Both the position numbers and the translations under genes were made by a program. A stretch of DNA of 53,251 nt. It comes from Chryseobacterium soli (GTDB lineage Bacteria; Bacteroidota; Bacteroidia; Flavobacteriales; Weeksellaceae). Below are positions 21,530 to 29,365 of this stretch, in pieces. The notes beneath the pieces were generated by a model. That model saw only the letters and a program-made list of their open reading frames with translations, was not told where the DNA came from and did not search any database. Location: assembly GCF_000737705.1 (NCBI RefSeq), contig NZ_JPRH01000013.1:1-53251 (forward strand), read 5' to 3'. Position 1 is the first letter of the stretch; every line of letters starts with the position of its first letter.

Positions 21530-23458
21530 CTACCAGCCGCCACCACCGCCACCGCCACCGCCGCCACCGGAGAATCCGCCACCGCCGGATCCGCTTCCGG
21601 AACTTGAAGGCTGTGTAGCCGCAGATTTTATGGATTGGGTAAGACTTGAATTCAGTGAATTGCCAAAGGCATAATAACCCATACTCTGTCCCACATACCA
21701 GTTATTGGTGTATCCGGTGGCCATTTTTTTAAGCATTTCATCAAACTTTTTCCCCCAGATCTCATCTACTCCCAACACCATGGCGAAAGGCAGTAACTGT
21801 TCAAAAACCTGAGGAGTCATTTGAGGAGGATTATGGAATTTAAGCTGTTCGTTTTCAGCGGCTCCCATGTACATTTTGAATCCGTCAATCAGGGACTGCT
21901 TTCTTAATTTTTCTTCGGAAGGTCTTTTAATCAGGTATTGATAAATAATAAGCGAGGTAAAGCCCAGCATAATAAATATATAGCAGATCGTAAAATTATT
22001 GTCTATAGTCAGTTCATGATGGCTAAAAATAAGCTTGCCTAAGAACAGGAAAATAATAGCAGGAACGACTAAGAAAAACTTAAACAATCCCGGAAAAGAT
22101 TTAAACAAGAAAGCCGCAACAATGAAAACAATGAAGAAAAACCCATACAGAAAAACTCCTATAATGATTTTCTCCGCTTCAGGAAACATGGTATAACTCA
22201 GGAATAATCCCAGCGCATATACTATGGTAATGAGAAATGCCGGCAGATACAATTTTTTAGTATTATTTCCTTCGTTCAGCAATCCGTCATGCTGGAATTT
22301 TAAAGTCTCTTTAAAGTTAGTGACTACCCTTTCGATTTGCGGATCGTATTTGCCATCAAATTCTACAGTATCGCTGTTTCCCACAAAAAGTGTATTCATC
22401 AGGTTGATTTCTTCTTTTGCGAGTAAGGTATCCGGATCTTTTAGCTTTTGAATGGTAAATACTTTGGATTTAAAGATTCCTAAAATCCCGGAATCTTCCC
22501 CTTCAATGATTTTAACATAGCCTTTTACAGCAAGGTTCACTAAAGCTGCAGTCAGGTATTTATTTTTAAAATCTTCTGTTTTCAGATACCCTAAAGAAGC
22601 CGGTGAAAGGTTTTCCGGAACATTGAACTGCGGATACACAACCGGAGCTTCGGGATCCACACCATATTTTCTCCAGGTATTGTAATAATAAGATATCAGG
22701 GCAAGGAATAATATAATCCCTCCTATTAAAATTCCGTATTTCTCAATAAAGGTTGGCGGCGGCGGGGGAACCATAATTCCCTTTTTAAAGCCTACAGCTA
22801 TGGTAAGTCCTTCATTAGCCTTGAGATGGGAAGCACTCCATTCAATGGAATGATCAGACAGAACAGTTGCTGTACAATTTTGGGAGTTGCTTCCATACGC
22901 TCCCGTATAACAGGAATTCTGAATAATTCCCGCTCCTTCCGGAAGGTTGATTTTTGCAGAAATGGTATCAATATCAAAATCCCAATAAGTTCCATTAACG
23001 TTCCAGTATAATTCATCATACTTATCAAAGAAACCGATCTGATCTTTTGTTTTATATTGTATTTCATAGGTATAATCGCCAGGACTTAAAATCACATCTT
23101 TATTTCCTACATATATTTTCAGAAAACCATCTTCTATTTCCTCATGATAATCTTCTTCCGCTCCATCTTTTTTAATGGAGATGATGTCGTATTTTACTTT
23201 TTGAGTCTTATTATTTAAGTTTCTGGACAGCGGTAATGCCCGGTAAATTCCCCTTTTAATATTATTTCCTAAGCTGTGAACTTTAATATTTTCAGTAATG
23301 GTAAGACTTGAATTTTTGTCAACATCGATATTAGAATGGAAAGAGAGAATTTTTTCCGGACCATCCACGATCGTTGTCTGATCAATTCGTTGAAGTTCAT
23401 TCTGCGCAAAGCCGACTGTAAAAAACAGCAGATAAAAAAGCAGTATTCCCTTTTTCAT
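21530..23458 (-). CDS. DUF2207 (YciQ-like) membrane protein with Gly-rich tail
   Basis: The product has 642 residues. A signal peptide (MKKGILLFYLLFFTVGFAQ) precedes an extracytoplasmic beta domain of ~220 residues (ITENIKVHSLGNNIKRGIYRALPL is typical of DUF2207). A transmembrane segment follows (ILIGGIILFLALISYYY), then a cytoplasmic part starting WRKYGVDPEAPVVYPQF. A cluster of three or four more membrane segments lies at ~400-510. The C terminus is a Gly/Ser run ending in GGGGGW. It begins 3 nt after the lemA stop; lemA-DUF2207 pairing is common. Molecular function is unknown. Confidence 0.9.
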   Translation of the reverse strand: MKKGILLFYLLFFTVGFAQNELQRIDQTTIVDGPEKILSFHSNIDVDKNSSLTITENIKVHSLGNNIKRGIYRALPLSRNLNNKTQKVKYDIISIKKDGAEEDYHEEIEDGFLKIYVGNKDVILSPGDYTYEIQYKTKDQIGFFDKYDELYWNVNGTYWDFDIDTISAKINLPEGAGIIQNSCYTGAYGSNSQNCTATVLSDHSIEWSASHLKANEGLTIAVGFKKGIMVPPPPPTFIEKYGILIGGIILFLALISYYYNTWRKYGVDPEAPVVYPQFNVPENLSPASLGYLKTEDFKNKYLTAALVNLAVKGYVKIIEGEDSGILGIFKSKVFTIQKLKDPDTLLAKEEINLMNTLFVGNSDTVEFDGKYDPQIERVVTNFKETLKFQHDGLLNEGNNTKKLYLPAFLITIVYALGLFLSYTMFPEAEKIIIGVFLYGFFFIVFIVAAFLFKSFPGLFKFFLVVPAIIFLFLGKLIFSHHELTIDNNFTICYIFIMLGFTSLIIYQYLIKRPSEEKLRKQSLIDGFKMYMGAAENEQLKFHNPPQMTPQVFEQLLPFAMVLGVDEIWGKKFDEMLKKMATGYTNNWYVGQSMGYYAFGNSLNSSLTQSIKSAATQPSSSGSGSGGGGFSGGGGGGGGGGGW

Positions 23459-23461
23459 AGG

Positions 23462-24016
23462 TTAAAATTTCACAGATGGAACTTCTCTTTCGGCAATATT
23501 ATCAAGCTCAAAGAATGGAGATTTTTCAAATTTATACATACCGGCAATGATATTACTTGGAAAAGACTCTACCAGTGTATTGTTTTCTCTTACCGTTCCA
23601 TTGTAGTATCTTCTTGATTTTTCGATATCATTTTCTATGGAAGTCAGTTCTGCCTGCAGCTGCTGGAAATTGGCATTCGCTTTCAGATCAGGATACTGTT
23701 CTGCTACGGCAAATAAGTTCATCATGGCTTGGTTAAGATTCTTTTCTGCAGCTTCTTTAGCTTCAACAGAACCAGCACCTACTGCCTGTGTTCTTGCTCT
23801 GGTAACGCTTTCCAGTGTTTCACGCTCATGAGTGGCATAGCCTTTTACGGTTTCTACCAGATTCGGAATCAGATCATGACGTTTCTTAAGCATCACATCA
23901 ATACTGCTCCAGGCTTCCTGAACCAGATTTCTCAGTTTTACCAAACGGTTATAAATGGAAACTCCATAAAGAAGAAATAGTATCACTAAAGCTATTACAA
24001 CAATAATCGCAATCAT
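23462..24016 (-). CDS. lemA: LemA family membrane protein
   Basis: I choose the ATG at 24016 (184 residues), which places the membrane helix (IAIIVVIALVILFLLYGVSIYN) at the N terminus as in LemA; the longer reading from 24100 adds an unlikely 28 residues. The rest is helical, with VQEAWSSIDVMLKKRHDLIPNLVETVKGYA, the conserved LemA core, and AEQYPDLKANANFQQLQAEL. The predicted topology has a short N terminus outside and the helical bundle on the other face. The role of LemA is not established. It is followed after 3 nt by the DUF2207 gene. Confidence 0.93.
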   Translation of the reverse strand: MIAIIVVIALVILFLLYGVSIYNRLVKLRNLVQEAWSSIDVMLKKRHDLIPNLVETVKGYATHERETLESVTRARTQAVGAGSVEAKEAAEKNLNQAMMNLFAVAEQYPDLKANANFQQLQAELTSIENDIEKSRRYYNGTVRENNTLVESFPSNIIAGMYKFEKSPFFELDNIAEREVPSVKF

Positions 24017-24078
24017 AAGTATATGTTTTATGTATGTTATAAAAATAGTATTTTTTTTACTTCTTTCGTAAAATAAAA

Positions 24079-24103
24079 AAAGTGCCCAATATATGGACAC
24101 TTT
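24079..24103 (-). terminator. Terminator of the NIL-domain gene
   Basis: On the minus strand AAAGTGTCC and GGGCACTTT (one mismatch) flank a 7-nt loop and are followed by a run of T. It lies about 25 nt after the stop at 24129, between that gene and lemA. Confidence 0.7.
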
Positions 24104-24128
24104 CGTAATTAAAACTATATGGACTGGC

Positions 24129-24440
24129 TTAAGAATATTTTCTGCACAGATACTCTACAGAAGTATTCAAAAGTTTATTTTTATTCAGATAGATCTCAAG
24201 CTGCTGATAATCTTCTGAACTGACATTGATATATAACTGGACGGAACCAAAACTATTCCCGTTCATGTATTCTACATTGGCAGATAACACCCTGTGACAA
24301 ATCCCGAACTGATTGTAGATCGTATTCATTAAATGTTCAAATTTCATTTTGCCATTCAATTCAATTTCTACTATTAATTCTTTTTTAGGCAGATGTATTT
24401 TGCTTTGCAATATCTGCAGGTTTGTATTAGGTGTAATCAT
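24129..24440 (-). CDS. Stand-alone NIL-domain protein
   Basis: The product has 103 residues and no signal peptide. Residues ~25-100 follow the NIL domain pattern: a hydrophobic strand (ELIVEIELNG), a helix, then VLSANVEYMNGNSFGSVQLYINVSSED, and a helix leading to VEYLC. NIL domains normally sit at the C terminus of methionine ABC-transporter ATPases (MetN) and are thought to sense methionine; here no ATPase is attached. The gene has a complete promoter (24498-24528) whose -33 box is covered by a palindrome (24517-24539), so regulation by a dimeric repressor is likely. A link to sulfur amino-acid metabolism is inferred. Confidence 0.6.
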   Translation of the reverse strand: MITPNTNLQILQSKIHLPKKELIVEIELNGKMKFEHLMNTIYNQFGICHRVLSANVEYMNGNSFGSVQLYINVSSEDYQQLEIYLNKNKLLNTSVEYLCRKYS

Positions 24441-24497
24441 AACTCAACATTTTTTTTGGTTAGACATTCTTCAGACCTATTGGCCTTAAATCTTTCA

Positions 24498-24528
24498 CAA
24501 AAGTATAAAAAAATATTAGTCTACCAAA
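24498..24528 (-). promoter_or_regulatory. Promoter of the NIL-domain gene
   Basis: The minus strand shows TTTG (-33, 24525-24528), a 19-nt spacer and TACTTTTG (-7, 24498-24505). This is one of the cleanest Bacteroidetes sigma-A promoters in the window. Confidence 0.75.
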
Positions 24529-24539
24529 TTAGTGGACTA
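24517..24539. promoter_or_regulatory. Palindromic operator over the -33 box of the NIL gene
   Basis: This is a 23-bp dyad with arms TAGTCTACCAA and TTAGTGGACTA, pairing at 9 of 11 positions about one central base. It overlaps the -33 element. Its YACYAA/TTRGTR core resembles operators of Rrf2-type sulfur regulators such as CymR; this likeness is from memory, not a search. Confidence 0.5.
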
Positions 24540-24592
24540 TTATTTTTTACTTTTAACATAAAAAAAGAGAAGTTATTCACTCCTTCATTATT

Positions 24593-25270
24593 TTACAATT
24601 CTCTGATTCTTTCTAATTTATCCGACCCCGCCAATCCATTGGGGTTACATCCTGGCTCTCCTTCAGGAACTTTCAGATTCTTTTTTCTGTAAAATTCTTC
24701 CCAAAATACATTGGTAGTACCGGTTTTAGGATCTTTGAAGGACATCGGTTCCAGCTTAAAAATATGATCTTTTCTAAAAGCTCTTTCTATAAAATCTGAG
24801 CAATAATAGGAATTTTCATTCAGGATATAATTAAAATTATAGGGCTTCCCTACCATAGATTCAGCCTTTTGTATGGCAGAAGGAATCGTATTCCGGTATT
24901 GGGGTTTTAAACGATATACTACGACTCTCTGTCCATCTGCTGCCTGATCTTTCATAAAATCAGCTAAAGGCTGCTTCTGGGAACCGCCTTTGGGAGCGGC
25001 ATGAAGTACAAAAGACTGATGTTTCACCTTTTCCACGATTCCAATATGGTCAAAAGAAGCTGTTTTCTGTTTTTGGGTGACATTATTGATGGCTCCCGAC
25101 AGTCCGGTTTCTTTTGCCGTGACAAACAGAAGGTCGCCGTTTTCTACTGATTCTTCAGCTGCTGAAGAAGCACAGCACTGAAGCATGGCAAGAAAAACAA
25201 ATACAACTGAACGGATAACTGCTGTCTTGAAATCCGGAACAACTGTTTTTAACTTTATCATAGGATTCAT
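24593..25270 (-). CDS. YiiX-like NlpC/P60-superfamily cysteine hydrolase, exported
   Basis: The start at 25270 (MNPMIKLKTV) is preferred because an upstream TTG start would lie inside the -7 element TAAATTTG. The product is 225 residues. It has an N-terminal hydrophobic signal (SVVFVFLAMLQ, then Cys-Cys, possibly a lipobox), followed by ENGDLLFVTA, FDHIGIVEKV (His75), VLHAAPKGG, MVGKPYNFNYIL and YYCSDFIERAF (Cys157). The Cys-His layout and order fit the permuted YiiX/DUF830 branch of NlpC/P60 enzymes. Substrate is unknown; lipids or peptidoglycan peptides are possible. It is divergent from the response regulator gene. Confidence 0.75.
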   Translation of the reverse strand: MNPMIKLKTVVPDFKTAVIRSVVFVFLAMLQCCASSAAEESVENGDLLFVTAKETGLSGAINNVTQKQKTASFDHIGIVEKVKHQSFVLHAAPKGGSQKQPLADFMKDQAADGQRVVVYRLKPQYRNTIPSAIQKAESMVGKPYNFNYILNENSYYCSDFIERAFRKDHIFKLEPMSFKDPKTGTTNVFWEEFYRKKNLKVPEGEPGCNPNGLAGSDKLERIREL

Positions 25271-25285
25271 AATGATCTTTGTGGC

Positions 25286-25293
25286 CAAATTTA
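25286..25293 (-). promoter_or_regulatory. -7 element of the YiiX-like gene
   Basis: The minus strand reads TAAATTTG, 15 nt before the ATG at 25270, implying a leader of about 10 nt. Confidence 0.55.
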
Positions 25294-25332
25294 CAAAATA
25301 GAATTCATTACGGGTATATGAAAATACTTAGC

Positions 25333-25340
25333 TAACTTTG
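25333..25340 (+). promoter_or_regulatory. -7 element of the two-component operon
   Basis: TAACTTTG matches TAnnTTTG, 29 nt before the response regulator ATG. The divergent -7 for the YiiX-like gene is only 40 bp away, so both promoters share one short control region. Confidence 0.55.
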
Positions 25341-25369
25341 CATACAACCGCAATATAATATGATTTTCT

Positions 25370-26068
25370 ATGCCTCGTATATTATTAGTTGAAGATGACA
25401 AAAGACTTTCACAGCTTATTGCAAGAGGGCTGATGGAGCATGATCTTGACGTAAATTTTGCCTACGACGGGGAAAAAGCCTTAGAACTGGCCGCGCTGCA
25501 ACACTATGATCTTATCATCACCGATATTATTCTTCCTTTTAAAAACGGACTTGATTTTTGCCGTGAACTTAAAGCATTAAAACCTGATATCCCAATTATT
25601 ATGCTGACCGCATTGGGAACAACAGACCACAAACTGGAAGGGTTTGATTCCGGAGCTGATGATTATCTTACCAAACCTTTTGAAATGCGTGAACTTATTG
25701 CCAGAATTAAAGTTGCATTAAAAAGATCTTCCCAACAGAGCCAAAATACCACATCTCTGTTACAGTATGAAGGCATTGAAATGGACCTGAGGCTGAAAAC
25801 GGTACGCAGAAGCGGAACCCCGATCAAATTGACTCCAAAAGAATTCAACCTGATGAAATTCCTGCTTGAAAATCCTGAACGGGTACTTTCACGATTTGAA
25901 ATTGCAGAAAAAGTATGGGAAACCCATTTTGATACGGGAACGAATTTCATTGATGTGTACATTAATTACATCAGAAAAAAAATAGACAAAGATTTTGATA
26001 TCAAATTGATTCATACGAAAGCAGGAATGGGGTTTATCTTGAAAAAAGGATACGAAGATCATTTTTAG
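25370..26068 (+). CDS. OmpR-family response regulator
   Basis: The product has 232 residues. The receiver domain (1-120) has acidic residues Asp9 and Asp10, the phosphoacceptor Asp52 (LIITDIILPFKNG), Thr80 and Lys102 (YLTKPFEM). The C-terminal winged helix (~130-228) has the OmpR/PhoB signature TPKEFNLMKFLLENPERVLSR and NFIDVYINYIRKKID. The sensor kinase follows after 18 nt. The pair sits directly before an HME-type metal efflux operon, as cusRS/czcRS pairs do, so control of that operon by metal is the likely role. Confidence 0.93.
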   Translation: MPRILLVEDDKRLSQLIARGLMEHDLDVNFAYDGEKALELAALQHYDLIITDIILPFKNGLDFCRELKALKPDIPIIMLTALGTTDHKLEGFDSGADDYLTKPFEMRELIARIKVALKRSSQQSQNTTSLLQYEGIEMDLRLKTVRRSGTPIKLTPKEFNLMKFLLENPERVLSRFEIAEKVWETHFDTGTNFIDVYINYIRKKIDKDFDIKLIHTKAGMGFILKKGYEDHF

Positions 26069-26086
26069 TAAAAACCTCGTGATCAC

Positions 26087-27442
26087 ATGAAAGTTAGAAC
26101 CCGACTTACCTTATTGTTTACTTTAGTGACTGCAATGCTGATGATTTTTTACGGCATTGTGGTGTATTATTCTTCAAAGGAAGCACGTGAAGTGTCGTTT
26201 TATGCGGAACTTAAAAGTGAAGCTGTAGCGAAAGCAAATCTATTTTTCCAGGGGGAACTCACTGAAAGTGAAATGCACAAGCTGTATAAAAATAACACCC
26301 AAACCTTAAATGAGGTTCAGGTGGCTGTATATGATTCCGGATTCAATTTGATCTATCACGATGATGCCAGGGTAGATTTTGTAAAGGAGGATAAAAACAT
26401 GCTTTCCAGAATTTTCAAAAATAAACAGATTTCTTTTTTTCTGGACGATCTGCAGGTCATAGGCATGGTATATTCCCATGATGGAAAACAGTATGCCATA
26501 ACTGCTGCTGCATATGACCAATATGGATATAATTCCGTCAAACATTTATTAATGATCAGTATTATTTCATTTATTACCATCCTGGTACTCATTTATTGTG
26601 CCGGACTTTTTCTTTCGAAAAAAGCACTGAACCCCGCTGTTGAAATGGTTGACCAGATTAAAAAAATTACCGCCGGAAAACTGCAGCTGCGTTTAGACTA
26701 TTCAGAAACAAAGGGTGAATTTTATGCCCTCGAAGAAAGCTTCAACCAGATGCTGGAAAGATTAGACAATTCTTTTAATGCTCAAAAACATTTTGTTTCC
26801 AATATTTCCCATGAGCTTAATACTCCGCTTGCTTCTATGACCACCGAATTGGAACTAGCACTTCAAAAAGAATACACGGCAGAAGAGTATCAGAAAGTTA
26901 TTCAACATACATTAGAGGATGCCCAGAACATGAGCAAATTATCTTCCAGCCTGATGGATCTGGCTAAAGCAAGTTATGATCCTGCTGAAATCAGTTTTTC
27001 CGAAATCAGGATTGATGAAGTTCTGTTGGATTCTTACGCTAAAGTGCGAAAAGAAAACCTACATTATAAAATATCTTTAACGATTGATGATGAGATTGAA
27101 GAACAGCACCTCATCCGCACCGGAAATTCGTATCTGTTGATGGTGGCCTTCAATAATCTGATCGATAATGCCTGTAAATATTCATCAGATCAGACCTGTA
27201 CCATCCGTGTGTATTTAATTTCAGGTCATGTATCAATAGAATTTACTAATAAGGGAATTCCTATTGCACAGGAAGATCTCCAGCATATCTTTAAACCTTT
27301 TTACCGATCGGAAACTTCTCTCAATCAGAAAGGATATGGGATAGGTCTTCATCTTACAGACAAAATCATTACACTTCATCATGCTCTGATTGCAGTGTCG
27401 GCTGAAGAAAACACTACGACGTTTCAACTTGTATGGAAGTAG
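26087..27442 (+). CDS. Sensor histidine kinase
   Basis: The product has 451 residues. Two membrane segments (~8-28 and ~153-175) flank a ~125-residue periplasmic sensor. HAMP sequence follows (KALNPAVEMVDQIKKITAGKLQ). The dimerisation/phosphoacceptor helix has FVSNISHELNTPLASM (His242). The ATPase domain has an N box (NNLIDNACKYS) and a G2 box (GYGIGLHLTDKI). The usual DxGxG of the G1 box is replaced by FTNKGIPIAQEDL, with Asn in the Asp position; the likely effect is unknown and related Bacteroidetes kinases show similar drift. It is co-transcribed with the upstream regulator. Confidence 0.93.
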   Translation: MKVRTRLTLLFTLVTAMLMIFYGIVVYYSSKEAREVSFYAELKSEAVAKANLFFQGELTESEMHKLYKNNTQTLNEVQVAVYDSGFNLIYHDDARVDFVKEDKNMLSRIFKNKQISFFLDDLQVIGMVYSHDGKQYAITAAAYDQYGYNSVKHLLMISIISFITILVLIYCAGLFLSKKALNPAVEMVDQIKKITAGKLQLRLDYSETKGEFYALEESFNQMLERLDNSFNAQKHFVSNISHELNTPLASMTTELELALQKEYTAEEYQKVIQHTLEDAQNMSKLSSSLMDLAKASYDPAEISFSEIRIDEVLLDSYAKVRKENLHYKISLTIDDEIEEQHLIRTGNSYLLMVAFNNLIDNACKYSSDQTCTIRVYLISGHVSIEFTNKGIPIAQEDLQHIFKPFYRSETSLNQKGYGIGLHLTDKIITLHHALIAVSAEENTTTFQLVWK

Positions 27443-27476
27443 ATGTTAGATACTGGATACTGGATACCAGATTCTA
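27442..27476. repeat. Five 7-bp GATnnnn repeats after the kinase gene
   Basis: Starting at the last base of the kinase stop codon, five units in strict 7-bp register read GATGTTA, GATACTG (twice), GATACCA and GATTCTA. A second tract of the same type lies at 29254-29302. The rest of the 27477-27772 spacer holds one -7 element and no convincing gene. Confidence 0.7.
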
Positions 27477-27651
27477 AACTGACTGCTATTTGATAGATTG
27501 TAGTATTTTAGTATTCCTTTTTTTCATAAAGCATAAAAATTGACGCCCAGAAGCATCAGTTCACTCTCTATTTATCCCTTTTTTATTTTCTCTAATGGGA
27601 TTCTAATAGGATTCTAAAGCATCTCTAAGAGCTTCAACGATATTCTCTTTT

Positions 27652-27659
27652 TACTTTTG
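27652..27659 (+). promoter_or_regulatory. -7 element upstream of the efflux operon
   Basis: TACTTTTG matches TAnnTTTG, 113 nt before the small ORF at 27773. The long leader contains an 11-codon ORF beginning at 27680 (MDPDPYSYKKP). A clear -33 element is absent, consistent with activator dependence. Confidence 0.45.
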
Positions 27660-27772
27660 CATCAAAATAAAAACAACCTATGGATCCTGATCCTTACAGT
27701 TACAAAAAACCTTAACACTTTCTCAAGCATAACTTTCCGTATGCCTGAAAAAGGCTGAAACAACAAAAAGTT

Positions 27773-27991
27773 ATGAATACATTAGAATTCGCTATCCACT
27801 TATGGACGGCCCTCATTTTTGCTGCCCTGATCTACTTATCTGACAACAAAACCACTAAAGATGATCTTCCGAAATTTCTCACCTGTGATGATCCCATAAA
27901 CATAGACAACCTTATTGTCAGTTTTGAAATGTATTCTGTTGAAGGACTCCTTTCATTACGAATAAAGAAAATTCATTTTATCCCAACCTGA
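27773..27991 (+). CDS. Small hypothetical protein at the head of the efflux operon
   Basis: The ORF has 72 codons with ATG. The N-terminal half has a possible membrane segment (FAIHLWTALIFAALIYL) and the rest is mixed polar sequence (DDLPKFLTCDDPINIDNL). No family is recognised. It lies between the two-component genes and the efflux adaptor, on the same strand, 165 bp before the adaptor start. It may be a small accessory protein of the efflux system or may not be expressed. Confidence 0.35.
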   Translation: MNTLEFAIHLWTALIFAALIYLSDNKTTKDDLPKFLTCDDPINIDNLIVSFEMYSVEGLLSLRIKKIHFIPT

Positions 27992-28156
27992 ATCATGGTT
28001 TCTTTTAGTTGTTTTTAATAGCACGAATCATACTATTTATTAAAAGGCAATCAATTCTTCTTATCCATAATCATCCTGCTAACTGATTTTCATTAGTTAA
28101 ATAATTAAAATATGCTCTATCAAAAAATCCAATCAATCCCAATAAATATAGCTTCT

Positions 28157-29251
28157 ATGAAAAGAATAACACTATATCTTCTTTTGTTTCTTATCATTTC
28201 CTGCCAGAAGAAAAAAGCAGAAATTTCCAACAATAACAATATGACTATCCGGAACGGCCAGGTCATTATTCCCGCCAACCATCCGGTTTTACAAAAAATA
28301 ACTACAGAAACCGTGATGGAAAAAGAATATACCAACAGCATAACTTCTGTAGGAACGGTAGAAACTATTCCAACCCATTATGCGGAGATAGCCAGTCCTT
28401 TTTCCGGAAGAGTGATCCGTTCTTTTGTTTATATCGGGCAGCCTGTCAAAGCAGGAAGCCCCCTATTTGAGATGGCTTCTCCAGATTACTTTTCCATAAA
28501 GAAAGACTATTCCGATGCATCCAATGATCTTCAACTTGCTGAAAAAAACTATCATCGCCAGAAAGACCTGATAAAGTATGGTGTAGGCATACAAAAGGAA
28601 CTGGAAGAAGCAGAAACAGAGTACAAAAACAGAAAATATGCATTATCCAGTATTTCATCAGCTTTACAGGTATATAACAGTAAAGGATCAGGTGGCAGGC
28701 TCTTGATAAAAGCTCCAATCAGTGGAGAAATTATTTCCAATACTGTGGTGAACGGACAGTATTTAAAAGATGATGCTTCTCCTGTAGTGATTATTGCAGA
28801 ACTTTCCAAAGTCTGGATTACCGGAGATGTGAAAGAAAAAGACATTCGTTTTATCAATGCCGGAGATTCTGTTTCAATACAGGTAAATCCCTATCCTGAT
28901 TTAAAAATTACCGGTAAAGTGTATCATGTCAGTGGTATAATGGATGAAGCTACACGAAGTATTAAAGTACTTATAGAATGTAACAATCCTGATAAAAAAT
29001 TAAAACCGGGCATGTTTGCTTCAGTTATTTATTCAACAGGTTCCGGGAAAGCGATCATAATCCCTGCTTCAGCACTACTTCAACAGGGCAGCCGTCAGTA
29101 TCTATGGATAAAAACCAGGGGAAATCAATTTTCAAAACGTTTTGTGACCACTGGAAAAGCGACTGACAACACGGTGAAAATTACCTCAGGACTCCAACCA
29201 GGAGACATGATCGTGAGCCAGGGCGGAATTTACATGCCGGATATGAAATAA
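28157..29251 (+). CDS. HME-RND periplasmic adaptor (CusB/CzcB-like) lipoprotein
   Basis: The start at 28157 gives MKRITLYLLLFLIISC, a lipoprotein signal; the longer reading from 28112 hides it. The product is 364 residues with the adaptor order: lipoyl half-motif (AEIASPFSGRVIRSFVYIGQPVK), alpha hairpin (YSDASNDLQLAEKNYHRQKDL...EEAETEYKNRK), second lipoyl half (LIKAPISGEIISNTVVNGQYL), beta barrel (VWITGDVKEKDIRFINAGDSV) and membrane-proximal part (GLQPGDMIVSQGGIYM). It links the inner-membrane pump to the outer-membrane channel. There is no obvious N-terminal His- or Met-rich metal-binding stretch. Confidence 0.92.
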   Translation: MKRITLYLLLFLIISCQKKKAEISNNNNMTIRNGQVIIPANHPVLQKITTETVMEKEYTNSITSVGTVETIPTHYAEIASPFSGRVIRSFVYIGQPVKAGSPLFEMASPDYFSIKKDYSDASNDLQLAEKNYHRQKDLIKYGVGIQKELEEAETEYKNRKYALSSISSALQVYNSKGSGGRLLIKAPISGEIISNTVVNGQYLKDDASPVVIIAELSKVWITGDVKEKDIRFINAGDSVSIQVNPYPDLKITGKVYHVSGIMDEATRSIKVLIECNNPDKKLKPGMFASVIYSTGSGKAIIIPASALLQQGSRQYLWIKTRGNQFSKRFVTTGKATDNTVKITSGLQPGDMIVSQGGIYMPDMK

Positions 29252-29253
29252 AT

Positions 29254-29302
29254 GATAGTAGACATCAGATGCTGGATTTCAGATTTCAGATGTTAGATAA
29301 TA
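29254..29302. repeat. Seven 7-bp GATnnnn-type repeats between adaptor and pump genes
   Basis: Units in strict 7-bp register are GATAGTA, GACATCA, GATGCTG, GATTTCA (twice), GATGTTA and GATAATA, starting 2 nt after the adaptor stop. They match the tract at 27442-27476 in period and in the invariant GA plus mostly T. The unit GATGTTA occurs in both. Confidence 0.7.
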
Positions 29303-29365
29303 GAACTACAGTATACCATTACCATACAAAAGGAAATATTCCCTTTTGATCATACAACCTCATCT

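Noticed and set aside
25271..25288. TTG at 25288 as start of the YiiX-like gene
   Set aside because: The TTG forms the end of the -7 element TAAATTTG, so it would lie upstream of the transcript start.
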